DNA of 64,000 nucleotides from Bacteroidota bacterium (GCA_018266455.1 JAFEAJ010000019.1:45664-109663), one strand, 5' to 3'; shown: positions 43,799-53,180, counted from the first letter of the stretch. Numbers and translations are program-made. Notes: a model not told the origin generated them from the letters alone.

Positions 43799-46215
43799 GC
43801 TGTTTTATACAATTCGTTTTCTAATTCTTTTACTGCGTTCAAATAATTTTCCTTGCTGCCAAACTCTTTTATTATTTCTGTTGGTGAACCAAACTCAGTG
43901 AGTGGTTTTACTTTTAATACTTCCATGCTCTCAATATTCTCAATCCCTTCGTCAGCGTATTTATCAAGCAATGCTTCCAAAACTTTTCTGCTTTGCTCGC
44001 CATACTTTGTAAAATAGTTGCGCTTCTTCACATTGTTGGCTCTTTCTTTTCGTGTAAGTGGTGGCTGGTCGTAAGCAACATGACAAATCAAATCAAACAA
44101 GTCAACCTGCTGCTCAACTGCTTCCATCAATGCCTCTACCAAAACTCCCTGCTGTTGCAGTTCTTCAATGATTGCTTCTTTTCTGTCGGTGCTGTTCCAG
44201 CGATTCAGAAAATCATCCAACGATTTGTATTTGCCTTTGATAATTTTTTTCGTGTAGTCTTTCAAATTTGCAGTAATTGGTCTGCCGTTGTGGTCAAAGT
44301 AAAGTTCACGGCTCACCAAAACAGAAACATCAACTCCATTTACGAAAATCTTCTGCCTGAACTGTGATTCGTTTGATTCATTGATTCCTGTGATTTGTGA
44401 GTATGGTGTTTCGGGTTCATTTAACTGTTGTTGAAATTCCTCATTGATGTAATCAGGGTAATCAAAAAAATCATTTAAATCCTGGTTCAGACCTTCTTCT
44501 TCGTCAACAATGCCGCCTAAATCTGTTTCCTCTGAAACGGGTTTTACTCTGATTGGTTCTCCGTCAAAATCTCTGTCGGCAAATAAATCTGTTGCGTTGC
44601 GGAAATCAATTATGGTGAAGTAGAGTTTGTTGAAGTCCTCATTAATCCGTGTTCCTCTGCCAATGATTTGTTTGAATTTGGTCATTGAATTGATGTTGCT
44701 GTCTAACACAATCACTTTGCAGGTTTGAGCATCAACCCCAGTGGTCATCAATTCAGATGTAGTGGCAATAACAGGAAACTTTTCTTCGGGATTGATGAAG
44801 TTGTCCAACTCCCGTTTGCCTTCGTCATTGTCACCAGTAATTTGCATGATGTATTTATGATTGGTGGCGGCTATGTCTGCATTGTGTCTCTGCAAGGCAG
44901 AACGCATTCTTTCCGCATGGTCAATGTCGACACAAAAAACAATAGTCTTTGCGTATCGGTCATAACCTTTCAGAAATTCTGAAATTTTTTTTGCAACTGT
45001 GTCGGTACGTTCACCAATTACTAAAGTTTTTTCAAAATCCCTGCGATTGTAAATCCTGTCTTCAACCGGATTTCCGTCTTTATCCAACTTTCCTTCCTCT
45101 GGTCGCCAACCTTCCAAATCAATGTTCAAACCAACTCTGATGACTCTGTAAGGTGCTAAAAAACCATCATCAATTCCTTGTTTGAGTGAATAGGTGTAAA
45201 TGGGTTCCTGAAAATATTCAATGTTGCTGATTGTGTTTGTTTCTCTTGGTGTTGCGGTCAAACCGATTTGTGTTGCTGATTTGAAGTAGGTGAGAATTTC
45301 CCGCCAACTGCTATCCTCTCTTGCACTTCCGCGATGGCACTCATCCACCACAATCAAATCAAAAAATTCAGGGCTGAATTGTCTATAAATGTTTTTGTCT
45401 TCTTCATTGCCAGCCAAACCCTGATACAACGCCAAATAAATTTCATAGCTCTTGTCCACCATACGGTGTTTTACCACCGTCATTTTATCCTTGAAATGTT
45501 TGAAGTCGCCTCTCCGTGTCTGGTCAATCAAAGCGTTGCGGTCAGCAAGAAAAAGGATTCTCTTTTTTGCACCTGCTTTCCACAAGCGATGAATGATTTG
45601 AAATGCTGTGTAAGTTTTTCCTGTGCCTGTTGCCATCACCAGCAAAATTCTGTTCTGTCCGTTGGCGATTGCTTCAACGGTTCTGTTAATTGCAATTTGC
45701 TGATAGTATCTCGGCTTCCTTCCGCTTCCGTCAAAATAATAATCTTGCGAAACAACTCTCTCGGCTTCGGTAGTTGCAATGGTTTTGTAGCGTTTGTATT
45801 TCTCCCAAAGTTGTTCGGGTGTCGGGAATTGGTCTAAACTAATTTCGGTTTCAAGATTTTCTCCTGTTGCTGTTCTGTCGTGAAATAAAAAGCCATCGCC
45901 ATTGCTGCTGAACACACAAGGAATGTCAAGTATGTTTGCATAGTCCAGTGCCTGTTGAATGCCTGAACGAACCGAATGGTTGTTGTCTTTGGCTTCAATG
46001 ATTGCGATTGGAATGTTCGGTTTGTAATAGAGAATGTAGTCTGCCCTTTTTCTTGTTCCTCTTGCTGTCATCTTTCCCCTCACATAAATTTTCCCATCTG
46101 TAAAACTGACTTCTTCCAATATCTGGGTGAGTTTGTCCCACCTTGCCGCTTCTAATGCAGGTGTGATAAACTTTGTGCAAATGTCTCTTTCAGATAATGT
46201 TTTTTTGTCAAGCAT
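43795..46215 (-). CDS. hsdR: Type I restriction system endonuclease/translocase subunit
   Basis: HsdR has 806 residues and is of EcoEI-like architecture. The N-terminal nuclease motif is present (Asp59 in ADYILYY, Glu74-Ala-Lys76 in IIEAKDNN), followed by the helicase with Walker A MATGTGKT (194-201), DECH (291-294), a second RecA domain with the GVDAQTCKVIV and IIGRGTRI motifs, and a C-terminal coupling domain. It translocates DNA and cuts when meeting unmethylated sites. A CTGAAC/TGATT repeat is read in frame near residues 606-620. It is the first gene of the island operon. Confidence 0.95.
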   Translation of the reverse strand: MLDKKTLSERDICTKFITPALEAARWDKLTQILEEVSFTDGKIYVRGKMTARGTRKRADYILYYKPNIPIAIIEAKDNNHSVRSGIQQALDYANILDIPCVFSSNGDGFLFHDRTATGENLETEISLDQFPTPEQLWEKYKRYKTIATTEAERVVSQDYYFDGSGRKPRYYQQIAINRTVEAIANGQNRILLVMATGTGKTYTAFQIIHRLWKAGAKKRILFLADRNALIDQTRRGDFKHFKDKMTVVKHRMVDKSYEIYLALYQGLAGNEEDKNIYRQFSPEFFDLIVVDECHRGSAREDSSWREILTYFKSATQIGLTATPRETNTISNIEYFQEPIYTYSLKQGIDDGFLAPYRVIRVGLNIDLEGWRPEEGKLDKDGNPVEDRIYNRRDFEKTLVIGERTDTVAKKISEFLKGYDRYAKTIVFCVDIDHAERMRSALQRHNADIAATNHKYIMQITGDNDEGKRELDNFINPEEKFPVIATTSELMTTGVDAQTCKVIVLDSNINSMTKFKQIIGRGTRINEDFNKLYFTIIDFRNATDLFADRDFDGEPIRVKPVSEETDLGGIVDEEEGLNQDLNDFFDYPDYINEEFQQQLNEPETPYSQITGINESNESQFRQKIFVNGVDVSVLVSRELYFDHNGRPITANLKDYTKKIIKGKYKSLDDFLNRWNSTDRKEAIIEELQQQGVLVEALMEAVEQQVDLFDLICHVAYDQPPLTRKERANNVKKRNYFTKYGEQSRKVLEALLDKYADEGIENIESMEVLKVKPLTEFGSPTEIIKEFGSKENYLNAVKELENELYKTA
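44357..44396. repeat. CTGAAC/(TGATT)x4 repeat, copy 3, in hsdR
   Basis: CTGAAC is followed by TGATT units at 44365, 44374, 44382 and 44391 (steps of 9, 8 and 9). It is in the same orientation as copies 1 and 2 and codes for ITGINESNESQFR on the minus strand. Confidence 0.65.
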
Positions 46216-46339
46216 TTAATTTTCTCTAATAGTTTGGCAAAATACGCAAATGTCTGCTCAATGTTGTTATTTGCTAATGGTTATGGCGAAGTTGCTTAGA
46301 ATTCCATCCGCTGGTTGGTGGGTGGGCTTGGGGCATCGG

Positions 46340-46405
46340 CATTTTTAGCTCTTTGCAAGGTTGGCTTTGTGTCGGGGTTTTGCGTGCCTTGCAATGTGCT
46401 AAAAA
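46340..46405. repeat. Right copy of island-flanking hairpin element
   Basis: TTAGCTCTTTGCAAGG (46344-46359) pairs with CCTTGCAATGTGCTAA (46386-46401) at 14 of 16 positions, and a further four A-T pairs extend the stem to 46340-46405. The loop is 26 nt. The two T.T mismatches around a C-G pair are at the same positions as in the left copy. The loop shares about 20 of 26 positions with the left copy. It lies 125 nt upstream of hsdR in the 370-nt interval 46216-46585, in which nothing else is recognised. Confidence 0.8.
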
Positions 46406-46585
46406 TTGCGTTGGGCAGCATGGCAAAGTCATGGATGTTTATAGAGTTGCAGGATGTTGAATAGGGTGACATACAACACAAGCATCAGTGCATAATGCCG
46501 ATGCTCCTTTCGGAAACAAGCTACAATAGCACATCATCCTTCTCATGACACTATTGTTAATTGATGCGGTAATGCAGCACCTGCC

Positions 46586-47122
46586 TCACTCAACAAGTTT
46601 ATATATTTCAGGGATATTGCGCCCGAGGCCATTATAATCGAGGCCATAACCGAGCAGGAATTTGTTTGGGACGGAAAACCCGAGGTAATCGACAGAAATT
46701 GGATATACTGTTGCCGCTGGCTTGTGCAATAAAGCAGCAATTTTTAATGATGCTGGCTGCTGGTGGCGGAGCTGCGGCAAAAATTCATTGAGCGTCTTTC
46801 CTGTGTCAATAATATCTTCGATGATTACCACATGCCTTTTAAAAATTTCCGTATCAAGGCCAATGGCGGTAATAACCTGGCCAGAAGACTTCGTGCCTTT
46901 ATAGGAAGCCAGCTTGATGAAGCAGATTTCGGCTTCAATGGCAAGCTCTTTGAAAAGATCTGCTGCAAAAATAAAAGAACCATTGAGAATGGCAATAAAC
47001 AAGGGCCTTTTGCCATTATAATCTTCGTTCAATTGACGAGCCATCAATTTGATCCTTTCGGAAATAGATAGCCCGGGAATATATGGCTCAAATACTTTGT
47101 CGTGAACTCGGATGGTGCGCAT
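46586..47122 (-). CDS. hpt: Hypoxanthine phosphoribosyltransferase
   Basis: This protein, 178 residues from the ATG at 47122, is a purine-salvage phosphoribosyltransferase that makes IMP or GMP from hypoxanthine or guanine and PRPP. The PRPP-binding motif is VVIIEDIIDTGKTLNEF, and the early FIAILNGSFIFAADL segment and late VDYLGFSVPNKFLLGYGLDY segment are typical. The frame is open 16 codons further upstream, but the ATG at 47122 gives the standard N-terminus. It is the first core gene right of the island. Confidence 0.93.
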   Translation of the reverse strand: MRTIRVHDKVFEPYIPGLSISERIKLMARQLNEDYNGKRPLFIAILNGSFIFAADLFKELAIEAEICFIKLASYKGTKSSGQVITAIGLDTEIFKRHVVIIEDIIDTGKTLNEFLPQLRHQQPASLKIAALLHKPAATVYPISVDYLGFSVPNKFLLGYGLDYNGLGRNIPEIYKLVE

Positions 47123-47241
47123 GGCCGATTTTATTGAATACAAAAATATTTTCTTAAACCAGAAATGCAAATTATCTAAAAAAAATAGCCGCGGATTTGG
47201 GATATTGCCCCTAAGCCTGGAAACCTCATAAAGGATTATTC

Positions 47242-48231
47242 TTATTTTGCAAGCATCGGCCTCGAAGAAGCGACCGATTGAAGGTATATTTTTTCACCGA
47301 TTGCCGGCTGCGCCCCGTTTTCAAGCTGGTTCATTTCGAGAAGGCTATGATAGCGAACGCCTTCTTCCTGAGCAATATCATACAGCGACTCGCCAGGCTG
47401 AACTACATGATATTCGTTATCACTTATTTTGCGTTTGCGCTGAAGGAAAAGAAGTTGGTCTTTTTCGAGCACATTTTCTATTTTAAGGTCGTTGAAATCA
47501 ACCAGCCTGCTCAATGAAATGCCGTATTGGCCTGCAATGGCCAACAACGAAGTTCCTGCCTTTACAAAAATCACTTTGGTATTATTGATCATGAACTCCC
47601 CTTCAGGATATTTTGGAGCCTGTGGGGCAGGTATGACTATTTCATTCGTATTATTGATCCGATCACGAGTTGCTTTAGCCAATGCAGGGATACTGTCCTC
47701 ATCAGCTTTTATTTTGCCCATGGCAATAAGCGTGTATTGCTGCAGATTGTAATCCTCAATAAGCCTGATCAGCACCTGTGCATAACGGATGTTGGTTGCA
47801 TAGCCTGCTTTTTTGAGGCCATAAGCCCAACCTTTATAATCCTGCGGGTCCAGCTTGAAAAGAAATGCATATCGCTGGCTCGATCGCAGGAAATCTGAAT
47901 GGTCTCTGTAAGAATCTTCAGGCTTATCATAACTGCGAAAGCATTCTCCCCGGCTGTCATCATCGTGATAGACAACTCCTCCCGTCCAGGTATCCTTGCA
48001 TTTAATGCCAAAATGGTTATTGCTTTTTTTAACCAGCTCGCTTGCACCTGCTTCCGTTTCATGAATGCCCTGGGCAAGTATTATAGATGCCGGCACCCCC
48101 GATCGTTCCATCTCACTAACAGCAAGGTCCTTGTAAGTATCAATGTAATGTTGTATATCAATGGTGCTTTGCGCCATTGATGTGTTTGCCAATAATGTTG
48201 CCGCTACCAATATAATTGCCCTTGCTCTCAT
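47242..48231 (-). CDS. Secreted glucosaminidase (GH73) with LysM domains
   Basis: This protein has 329 residues from the ATG at 48231. It has a signal peptide (cut near SMAQ), a GH73 glucosaminidase domain (about 25-165) with the catalytic Glu probably in QGIHETEAG, and two LysM domains: one degenerate (about 220-262) and one clear (EYHVVQPGESLYDIAQEEG, to about 318). It should cut peptidoglycan between N-acetylglucosamine and N-acetylmuramic acid and bind the wall through LysM. It lies 9 nt downstream of an O-methyltransferase gene on the same strand. Confidence 0.92.
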   Translation of the reverse strand: MRARAIILVAATLLANTSMAQSTIDIQHYIDTYKDLAVSEMERSGVPASIILAQGIHETEAGASELVKKSNNHFGIKCKDTWTGGVVYHDDDSRGECFRSYDKPEDSYRDHSDFLRSSQRYAFLFKLDPQDYKGWAYGLKKAGYATNIRYAQVLIRLIEDYNLQQYTLIAMGKIKADEDSIPALAKATRDRINNTNEIVIPAPQAPKYPEGEFMINNTKVIFVKAGTSLLAIAGQYGISLSRLVDFNDLKIENVLEKDQLLFLQRKRKISDNEYHVVQPGESLYDIAQEEGVRYHSLLEMNQLENGAQPAIGEKIYLQSVASSRPMLAK

Positions 48232-48240
48232 CAATATGGT

Positions 48241-48879
48241 TTATTTTTTACGGATCAAAAACAGCCCATCGCGAATAGTGAGCATGATCTTTTCTACAGA
48301 ACCATCATTCTTCACCATCTCATTAAACTCATTAATAGCGATTGCATTCTTCCCCCTAACTTCCTTTTCCAGCACTTCGCCATGAAATAGAACATTGTCC
48401 GCGATGATCAACCCTTCATTTCTTACCATTGGAAAAACCAGTTTATAATAATTGCTGTAATTGGTTTTGTCCGCATCAATAAAAACAAGGTCCCAGGTTT
48501 CATTCAATCGCGGTATCACTTCTAACGCATTTCCAGTGTGCAAAATTATCCTGTCTAGCGCATTTGCCCGTTTAAAATTTTCTTTCGCTGTGGCTGCATC
48601 TTCTTCGCGCAATTCAATCGTGTGCAATTGGCCTCCCTTTTGCAGCCCCTGGGCAAGGTACAGGGCACTATAGCCAACAAAAGTGCCAATTTCCAATATG
48701 CGCACAGGTTTTAACAAATTGCTGATGAGAGACAGCAATTTTCCCTGTACGTGCCCACTGAGCATGTGTGCGTGAGGGTGGGTTTTATATGTGTGTTCTG
48801 CAATATCATGAAGCAAATCATCTTCTAAAGAAGAAAATTTTTCGGTATAAGATTGCGCTAATTGATTGACAATTTCCAC
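48241..48879 (-). CDS. Class I SAM-dependent O-methyltransferase
   Basis: This 212-residue methyltransferase is of the catechol-O-methyltransferase-like group. The SAM motif is RILEIGTFVGYSALYLAQGL, followed by HTIELREEDAATA and the metal-binding DLVFIDADKTNY and ADNVLFHGEV segments. The start appears to be GTG at 48879. It is cytoplasmic. It precedes the LysM-glucosaminidase gene by 9 nt; the pairing has no obvious metabolic meaning. The acceptor is unknown. Confidence 0.92.
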   Translation of the reverse strand: MEIVNQLAQSYTEKFSSLEDDLLHDIAEHTYKTHPHAHMLSGHVQGKLLSLISNLLKPVRILEIGTFVGYSALYLAQGLQKGGQLHTIELREEDAATAKENFKRANALDRIILHTGNALEVIPRLNETWDLVFIDADKTNYSNYYKLVFPMVRNEGLIIADNVLFHGEVLEKEVRGKNAIAINEFNEMVKNDGSVEKIMLTIRDGLFLIRKK

Positions 48880-48939
48880 AACAAAAATTTTAGCAAAGAT
48901 ACTTCGCTTTGCAATTTGGGGTTTAGCCTTGCCTATAAA

Positions 48940-50457
48940 CTATGCACGCCGGGCTAAGAGATCCCTCTTTGAAATAATCCATAATCCTAAAAAAGTCAGT
49001 GCGCCATTTATTAACAAAAGCTCAATGCCTATCTGGTAGCCCCCGAACCATGTTGCGGAATATTTGCTAAGCAAATAACAAGCTACAGGTGCAACCAGGC
49101 AGATAGCTGTTATTGCCCAGGTCTCTGGCAGCTTTCTTTTTGTAAAAATACCAAATGCAAAAAGCCCCAGCAAAGGGCCGTAAGTGTAACCGGCCAGTTC
49201 TAAAATATAATTTATGATCGATTTGCTGTTAATGATCTTGAACATCAGTATTAACAAAAAAAAGAGAACCGTAAAAGCAAAGTGGGCAGTTCTCCTTAAT
49301 CTTATTCTTTTTTGTTCGTCAAGATCGGCCCTTCTTTTTAATCCCAGTATATCGATACAAAAAGAAGAAGTGAGCGCCGTTAATGCACCATCTGCGCTGG
49401 GGAACAGGGCAGAAATCAAACCGATAATAAAAATAATGCTTACTGTTTTTGGCAGGTAGTTCAGCGCAACCATCGGGAACAGGTCATCTCCAATAATATT
49501 TTTTCCATTCAGCATGAGCTCATTTGCCTGGTAAACTGCATGATTGTTGAGCGCATACAAATAAAGCAGGCCGCCAAGCAAGAGGAACAAAAAATTTACC
49601 AGCACCAGTATCATGCAAAATGAAATCATGTTCTTTTGCGAATCTTTCAGGTTCTTCACGCTGATGTTCTTTTGCATCATTTCCTGGTCAAGCCCTGTCA
49701 TGGCAATGGTAATGAACATGCCGCCAACAATTTGCTTCAGGAAAAAGCCTTTGCTGCTCACATCAGTGTTAAATATGTTTGTAAGTCCTTTTTCATGTAA
49801 TGCATGCAAGCTTGCCGAAAATGACAGGCCAAGGTGTTGCATAATATATATTACGCAAACAACCAGCCCAAGCAGCATGAACGAGGTTTGCAGCGTGTCG
49901 GTATATACTATGGTTTTTACTCCGCCTTCAACTGTATAAAGCAATATCATCAGCAAGATCACCATCGCCGTAACTATAAACGGAATGCCAATACTGTCGA
50001 GAATAAAAATCTGCAGCACATTGATCACTAAATAAAGCCTTGCTGTTGCGCCAATGCTCCTGGAAATGATAAAGAACAATGAACCTGTTTTATAAGCAAT
50101 GTTGCCGAATCTTGTTTGCAGGTAATTGTAAATTGAAGTAAGGTTGAGGCGATAGTACAAAGGCAGCAAAATAAACGCCACTGCGAAATAGCCGAGCCAG
50201 TAACCGATCACGACCTGGAAATAGCCAAATGCTTTATGCGCTGTCCCTGCAAAATCGCCAACTGTTCCCGGGACAGAAACAAAAGTTACTCCCGATAGTG
50301 ATGTGCCAATCATACCAAATGCCACCAAAGCCCAGTTTGAGCTCCTGTTGCCAATAAAAAAGGAGTCGTTATTGGAATGAAGAGAAGTTCGGTAAGCCAC
50401 AGCAAGCAATAGTAAAAAATATCCGGCCACAAACGAAAAAAGCAAAACGGGTGACAT
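48940..50457 (-). CDS. Sodium:solute symporter family protein
   Basis: This SSS-family membrane transporter, 505 residues from the ATG at 50457, has about 13 hydrophobic segments. The typical N-terminal part reads SFFIGNRSSNWALVAFGMIGTSLSGVTFVSVPG, and the GLISALFPSADGALTALTSSFCID segment matches the conserved sodium-site helix 8 region. The frame starts 17 codons upstream, but the ATG at 50457 is the better start. It probably carries a sugar, amino acid or other small solute with Na+. It is divergent from the LOG gene. Confidence 0.9.
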   Translation of the reverse strand: MSPVLLFSFVAGYFLLLLAVAYRTSLHSNNDSFFIGNRSSNWALVAFGMIGTSLSGVTFVSVPGTVGDFAGTAHKAFGYFQVVIGYWLGYFAVAFILLPLYYRLNLTSIYNYLQTRFGNIAYKTGSLFFIISRSIGATARLYLVINVLQIFILDSIGIPFIVTAMVILLMILLYTVEGGVKTIVYTDTLQTSFMLLGLVVCVIYIMQHLGLSFSASLHALHEKGLTNIFNTDVSSKGFFLKQIVGGMFITIAMTGLDQEMMQKNISVKNLKDSQKNMISFCMILVLVNFLFLLLGGLLYLYALNNHAVYQANELMLNGKNIIGDDLFPMVALNYLPKTVSIIFIIGLISALFPSADGALTALTSSFCIDILGLKRRADLDEQKRIRLRRTAHFAFTVLFFLLILMFKIINSKSIINYILELAGYTYGPLLGLFAFGIFTKRKLPETWAITAICLVAPVACYLLSKYSATWFGGYQIGIELLLINGALTFLGLWIISKRDLLARRA

Positions 50458-50549
50458 GTGATAAGCTATGATAATTGAACAAATAAGCCTGAAAATTAGG
50501 AAATACAAGCATAAATTTTCAATTTTAATCCCTGAATCATGATCATTCT

Positions 50550-51089
50550 ATGAACATCCAGTCTGTGGCGGTTTTTTGCGGATCTCAAAAAGGCAGGAAC
50601 CCAGTATTTACAGCGCATGCCATTGAGCTGGCAAAGCTGATTGCGATATTAAAATTAAAATGTATTTACGGCGGAAGCGATAAAGGGCTGATGGGCGCCA
50701 TTGCCAGCACCATACTTGAAAATGCCGGGCATGTTATGGGCATTATCCCTGAATTGTTGATTGAATGGGAGCACCAACATGACGGGCTTACTGAATTAGC
50801 GGTTGTCCCGGATATGCATAGCCGAAAAAAGCTGATGTACGAAAGGTGCGATGCAGCTATTGTTTTGCCCGGAGGTTTCGGCACGCTTGATGAGCTTTTC
50901 GAAATGCTTACCTGGAACCAGTTAAAGATACACGATAAAAAAATTTATGTCCTTAATTCTGACGGCTACTATAATCATTTAAAAAACCACCTGGGGGTAA
51001 TGCAAAAAGAGGGCTTTTTATACGAGGGCTTTGATGAAAGAATTTGCTTCTGCGATACGCCGATAGAAATCTTTAACCGTATTGGATAA
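50550..51089 (+). CDS. LOG family protein (nucleotide 5'-monophosphate phosphoribohydrolase)
   Basis: This 179-residue protein of the Lonely Guy family has the signature PGGFGTLDELFEMLTW and an earlier YGGSDKGLMGAIA segment with nucleotide-binding residues; MHSRKKLMYERCDA carries the conserved Arg/Lys. Family members release the base from cytokinin riboside or other nucleoside 5'-monophosphates. In bacteria without plant contact the role is probably general nucleotide turnover. It is a single gene, convergent with the outer-membrane protein gene. Confidence 0.93.
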   Translation: MNIQSVAVFCGSQKGRNPVFTAHAIELAKLIAILKLKCIYGGSDKGLMGAIASTILENAGHVMGIIPELLIEWEHQHDGLTELAVVPDMHSRKKLMYERCDAAIVLPGGFGTLDELFEMLTWNQLKIHDKKIYVLNSDGYYNHLKNHLGVMQKEGFLYEGFDERICFCDTPIEIFNRIG

Positions 51090-51117
51090 ACATTTCAACC
51101 CTATGCTGAAATACTAC

Positions 51118-51136
51118 AAAAAGCTCAGTGCTGAGC
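51118..51136 (-). terminator. Terminator of the outer-membrane protein gene
   Basis: GCTCAGTGCTGAGC (51123-51136) forms a short perfect hairpin. Read on the minus strand it is followed by five T. It lies 8 nt after the stop of the gene at 51145. Confidence 0.65.
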
Positions 51137-51144
51137 GCTTTCAA

Positions 51145-51789
51145 TCACATTCTTCTTCTGGGGCGGAGATAAAAATCAAACCCCGCTTTTAAAACGGGAA
51201 CGGCCACATTGTTCAAATCCCTGTAAGGGGAACCATAATTCGACAACGCATCGAACATGAGCGCAATATAAAAACTGCTTTGCCCTACCATCCTCTGCCC
51301 ATAGCCAATTCCAAGCAAAAGGCTGGCAGCCTGCTGATGCGTTGAAGGATAACCTTGCTGTGGGCTTCCCATGTACCGCTGCGTGTACCTTGTCCAATTG
51401 TATTCTGGCTCAGCTTGTAAAAAAAGGAAGGGCAAAGGATAAAAACGCCCAAATGCACCAATGCCATAGTTGAAGACACGCGTCCTTGTGTTATTGTTGT
51501 AATAAGGATCTGCGCGTTCTGAAGTGTAATTGATATTGATAAGCATACCGCCATCCAACCATTTATTAAATGAATAGCCCACTTCAGGTGCTCCTCCAAC
51601 ATTGAATACGTAGCTGCTGAAACCAAGGTTAAGGCTCCCCCCGATAAAAAGATGGTCTTTCTTAAAACCCCTTCCTTCATCCCCGGCCTCGTCAGAATAG
51701 GTGTTTACCTGCGGGGGGGTATGCTGTGCGGATACAGTCATTGAAAATATGAGCGCCAAAGAGAAAGCAAATGCAAATCTTTTCTTCAT
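51145..51789 (-). CDS. Outer-membrane beta-barrel-like protein, function unknown
   Basis: This protein has 214 residues from the ATG at 51789, with a signal peptide (cut near SAQ). The mature part shows alternating hydrophobic/aromatic beta-strands (FIGGSLNLGFSSYVFNVGG, VFNYGIGAFGRFYPLPFLF) typical of an 8- to 10-strand outer-membrane barrel, and it ends in an Arg-rich tail. No specific family is assigned. The upstream in-frame extension of 15 codons is less likely. Its role, perhaps structural or small-solute, is unknown. Confidence 0.75.
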   Translation of the reverse strand: MKKRFAFAFSLALIFSMTVSAQHTPPQVNTYSDEAGDEGRGFKKDHLFIGGSLNLGFSSYVFNVGGAPEVGYSFNKWLDGGMLININYTSERADPYYNNNTRTRVFNYGIGAFGRFYPLPFLFLQAEPEYNWTRYTQRYMGSPQQGYPSTHQQAASLLLGIGYGQRMVGQSSFYIALMFDALSNYGSPYRDLNNVAVPVLKAGFDFYLRPRRRM

Positions 51790-52017
51790 ACCCGAAATTA
51801 TTTTTTTGCAAACATACTGTTTAGCCATTATCAAATCTCCCGGAAACGCCTAAAATATTGTTACATTAAAAATCATTAACTACCCAGTCCTGGCAGAATA
51901 CGATGGGTGCGCATTTCAAATTCTCACAATGGTAATAAGCGGTGCGAACGGCTCACTTCCTCCACAGCCTCTTCAGTTACCGGGGCTGAAGGGTTCCGTA
52001 TGAAGAAGCTAAAAAAA

Positions 52018-53055
52018 TTAATGTTTGAAGTTCGGGCATAATGATTCGCGACGATTGCCATTATATTCAGTGTAATAACCATAATGGCTTAGCGCAAACT
52101 CCCATGCGCCGTTGCCACTGTTGTATTTGCTGAGCGAAGATGCGGTGACATCATAAGTAAATGTCAGCCTTATGTTCTGATAAACGAACCCGATCATAGG
52201 GATAAAAGAATCCCCGACACGATAATACAATCCGCCGATTACCTGCTCATCTCCGTCGTGCGACAAATTGTACTGTATGTTTAAACCTGCTACGGCTTCA
52301 GAAGAACCTGACTGGTTGCTATAATAGGCCATTGGGTTAAGAATAACATTTTCATTGGCTTTAAAACTGCTGTTGAAGAAAGCTAAGTAACGCATCGGCA
52401 ACCTGCTGTCAAAGCCTGCAGGGTCGGTGCTAAAAAACGATTCTCTTGCCCGGTTCAAATGCCAGACTGAGAAGCCTCCATTCACGTAAACATTATTACT
52501 TGGAAAGTAAGCATAGTTCATGCCCACCTGCATATCAAAAAAATTTACACTGGGCTGGTCGATCTGAACACTGGTAGGCAGTGTATGGTCAAAAAACTTC
52601 CCGTCAAACTGATCCGGAAATTTCAGGTTTGCGCTGTTTATCCTTTTATTGACCCAGCCCACATTGAATCCTGCTGTAAGCAAGCTTGAATAGCCGAGCA
52701 TTTGATGATAAGCAATGGAGGCATACGCTTGTGTTGAAGTTAAATTGCCAGACCCGGCCTGGTCGCGCAATATTACTCCTCCAAGGCCAAGCCAGCCATT
52801 TTGGATCCTGTTCCTGAACACTTGCGCATCGCCCCAAATGCTCATGGTTTTGTAAGGTTCAAACATCACCGCTGACCATTGGTTGCGATAGTTCGCGCCT
52901 ATCCTGTAATCTGCATCAGGTATAAACCCGGTGTTGGCAGGGTTGGTAGTAAGAGGCGAATTGAACCATTGGGAAAAATGGAGGTCCTGTGCGTTCGCAA
53001 GCAAACCGAACAGCATGCTGTAAAAAAACAATACTATTTTTTTATTCCGTATCAT
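52018..53055 (-). CDS. PorP/SprF family type IX secretion membrane protein
   Basis: This protein has 345 residues from the ATG at 53055, which gives a clean signal peptide (RNKKIVLFFYSMLFGLLANAQ region); earlier in-frame ATGs at 53085-53088 are less likely. The start of the mature protein, DLHFSQWFNSPLTTNPANTGF, is the hallmark of the PorP/SprF family. It is an outer-membrane protein needed for secretion or anchoring of type B CTD cargo. It lies downstream of a large type B CTD protein on the same strand, a gene order like sprB-sprF. Confidence 0.92.
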   Translation of the reverse strand: MIRNKKIVLFFYSMLFGLLANAQDLHFSQWFNSPLTTNPANTGFIPDADYRIGANYRNQWSAVMFEPYKTMSIWGDAQVFRNRIQNGWLGLGGVILRDQAGSGNLTSTQAYASIAYHQMLGYSSLLTAGFNVGWVNKRINSANLKFPDQFDGKFFDHTLPTSVQIDQPSVNFFDMQVGMNYAYFPSNNVYVNGGFSVWHLNRARESFFSTDPAGFDSRLPMRYLAFFNSSFKANENVILNPMAYYSNQSGSSEAVAGLNIQYNLSHDGDEQVIGGLYYRVGDSFIPMIGFVYQNIRLTFTYDVTASSLSKYNSGNGAWEFALSHYGYYTEYNGNRRESLCPNFKH

Positions 53056-53180
53056 TAGTAACGTGAAATATTCATTTAATCGCATCATCAATTTACATCA
53101 GAATTCATCTTTATAAAATTATCTTTAAGATAATTCGTGTAAAATCTTCTTAATATTTTCCTTTCAAAAAGCCAATTCCC

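Noticed and set aside
46409..46415. GTTGGGC next to the right hairpin as an integron core site (GTTRRRY)
   Set aside because: A matching partner heptamer at the other end of the hairpin was not found in either copy, so a classical attC site is not supported.
46296..46481. A 61-codon minus-strand frame upstream of hsdR
   Set aside because: It runs through the right hairpin element and its composition follows the repeat; no start context or domain.
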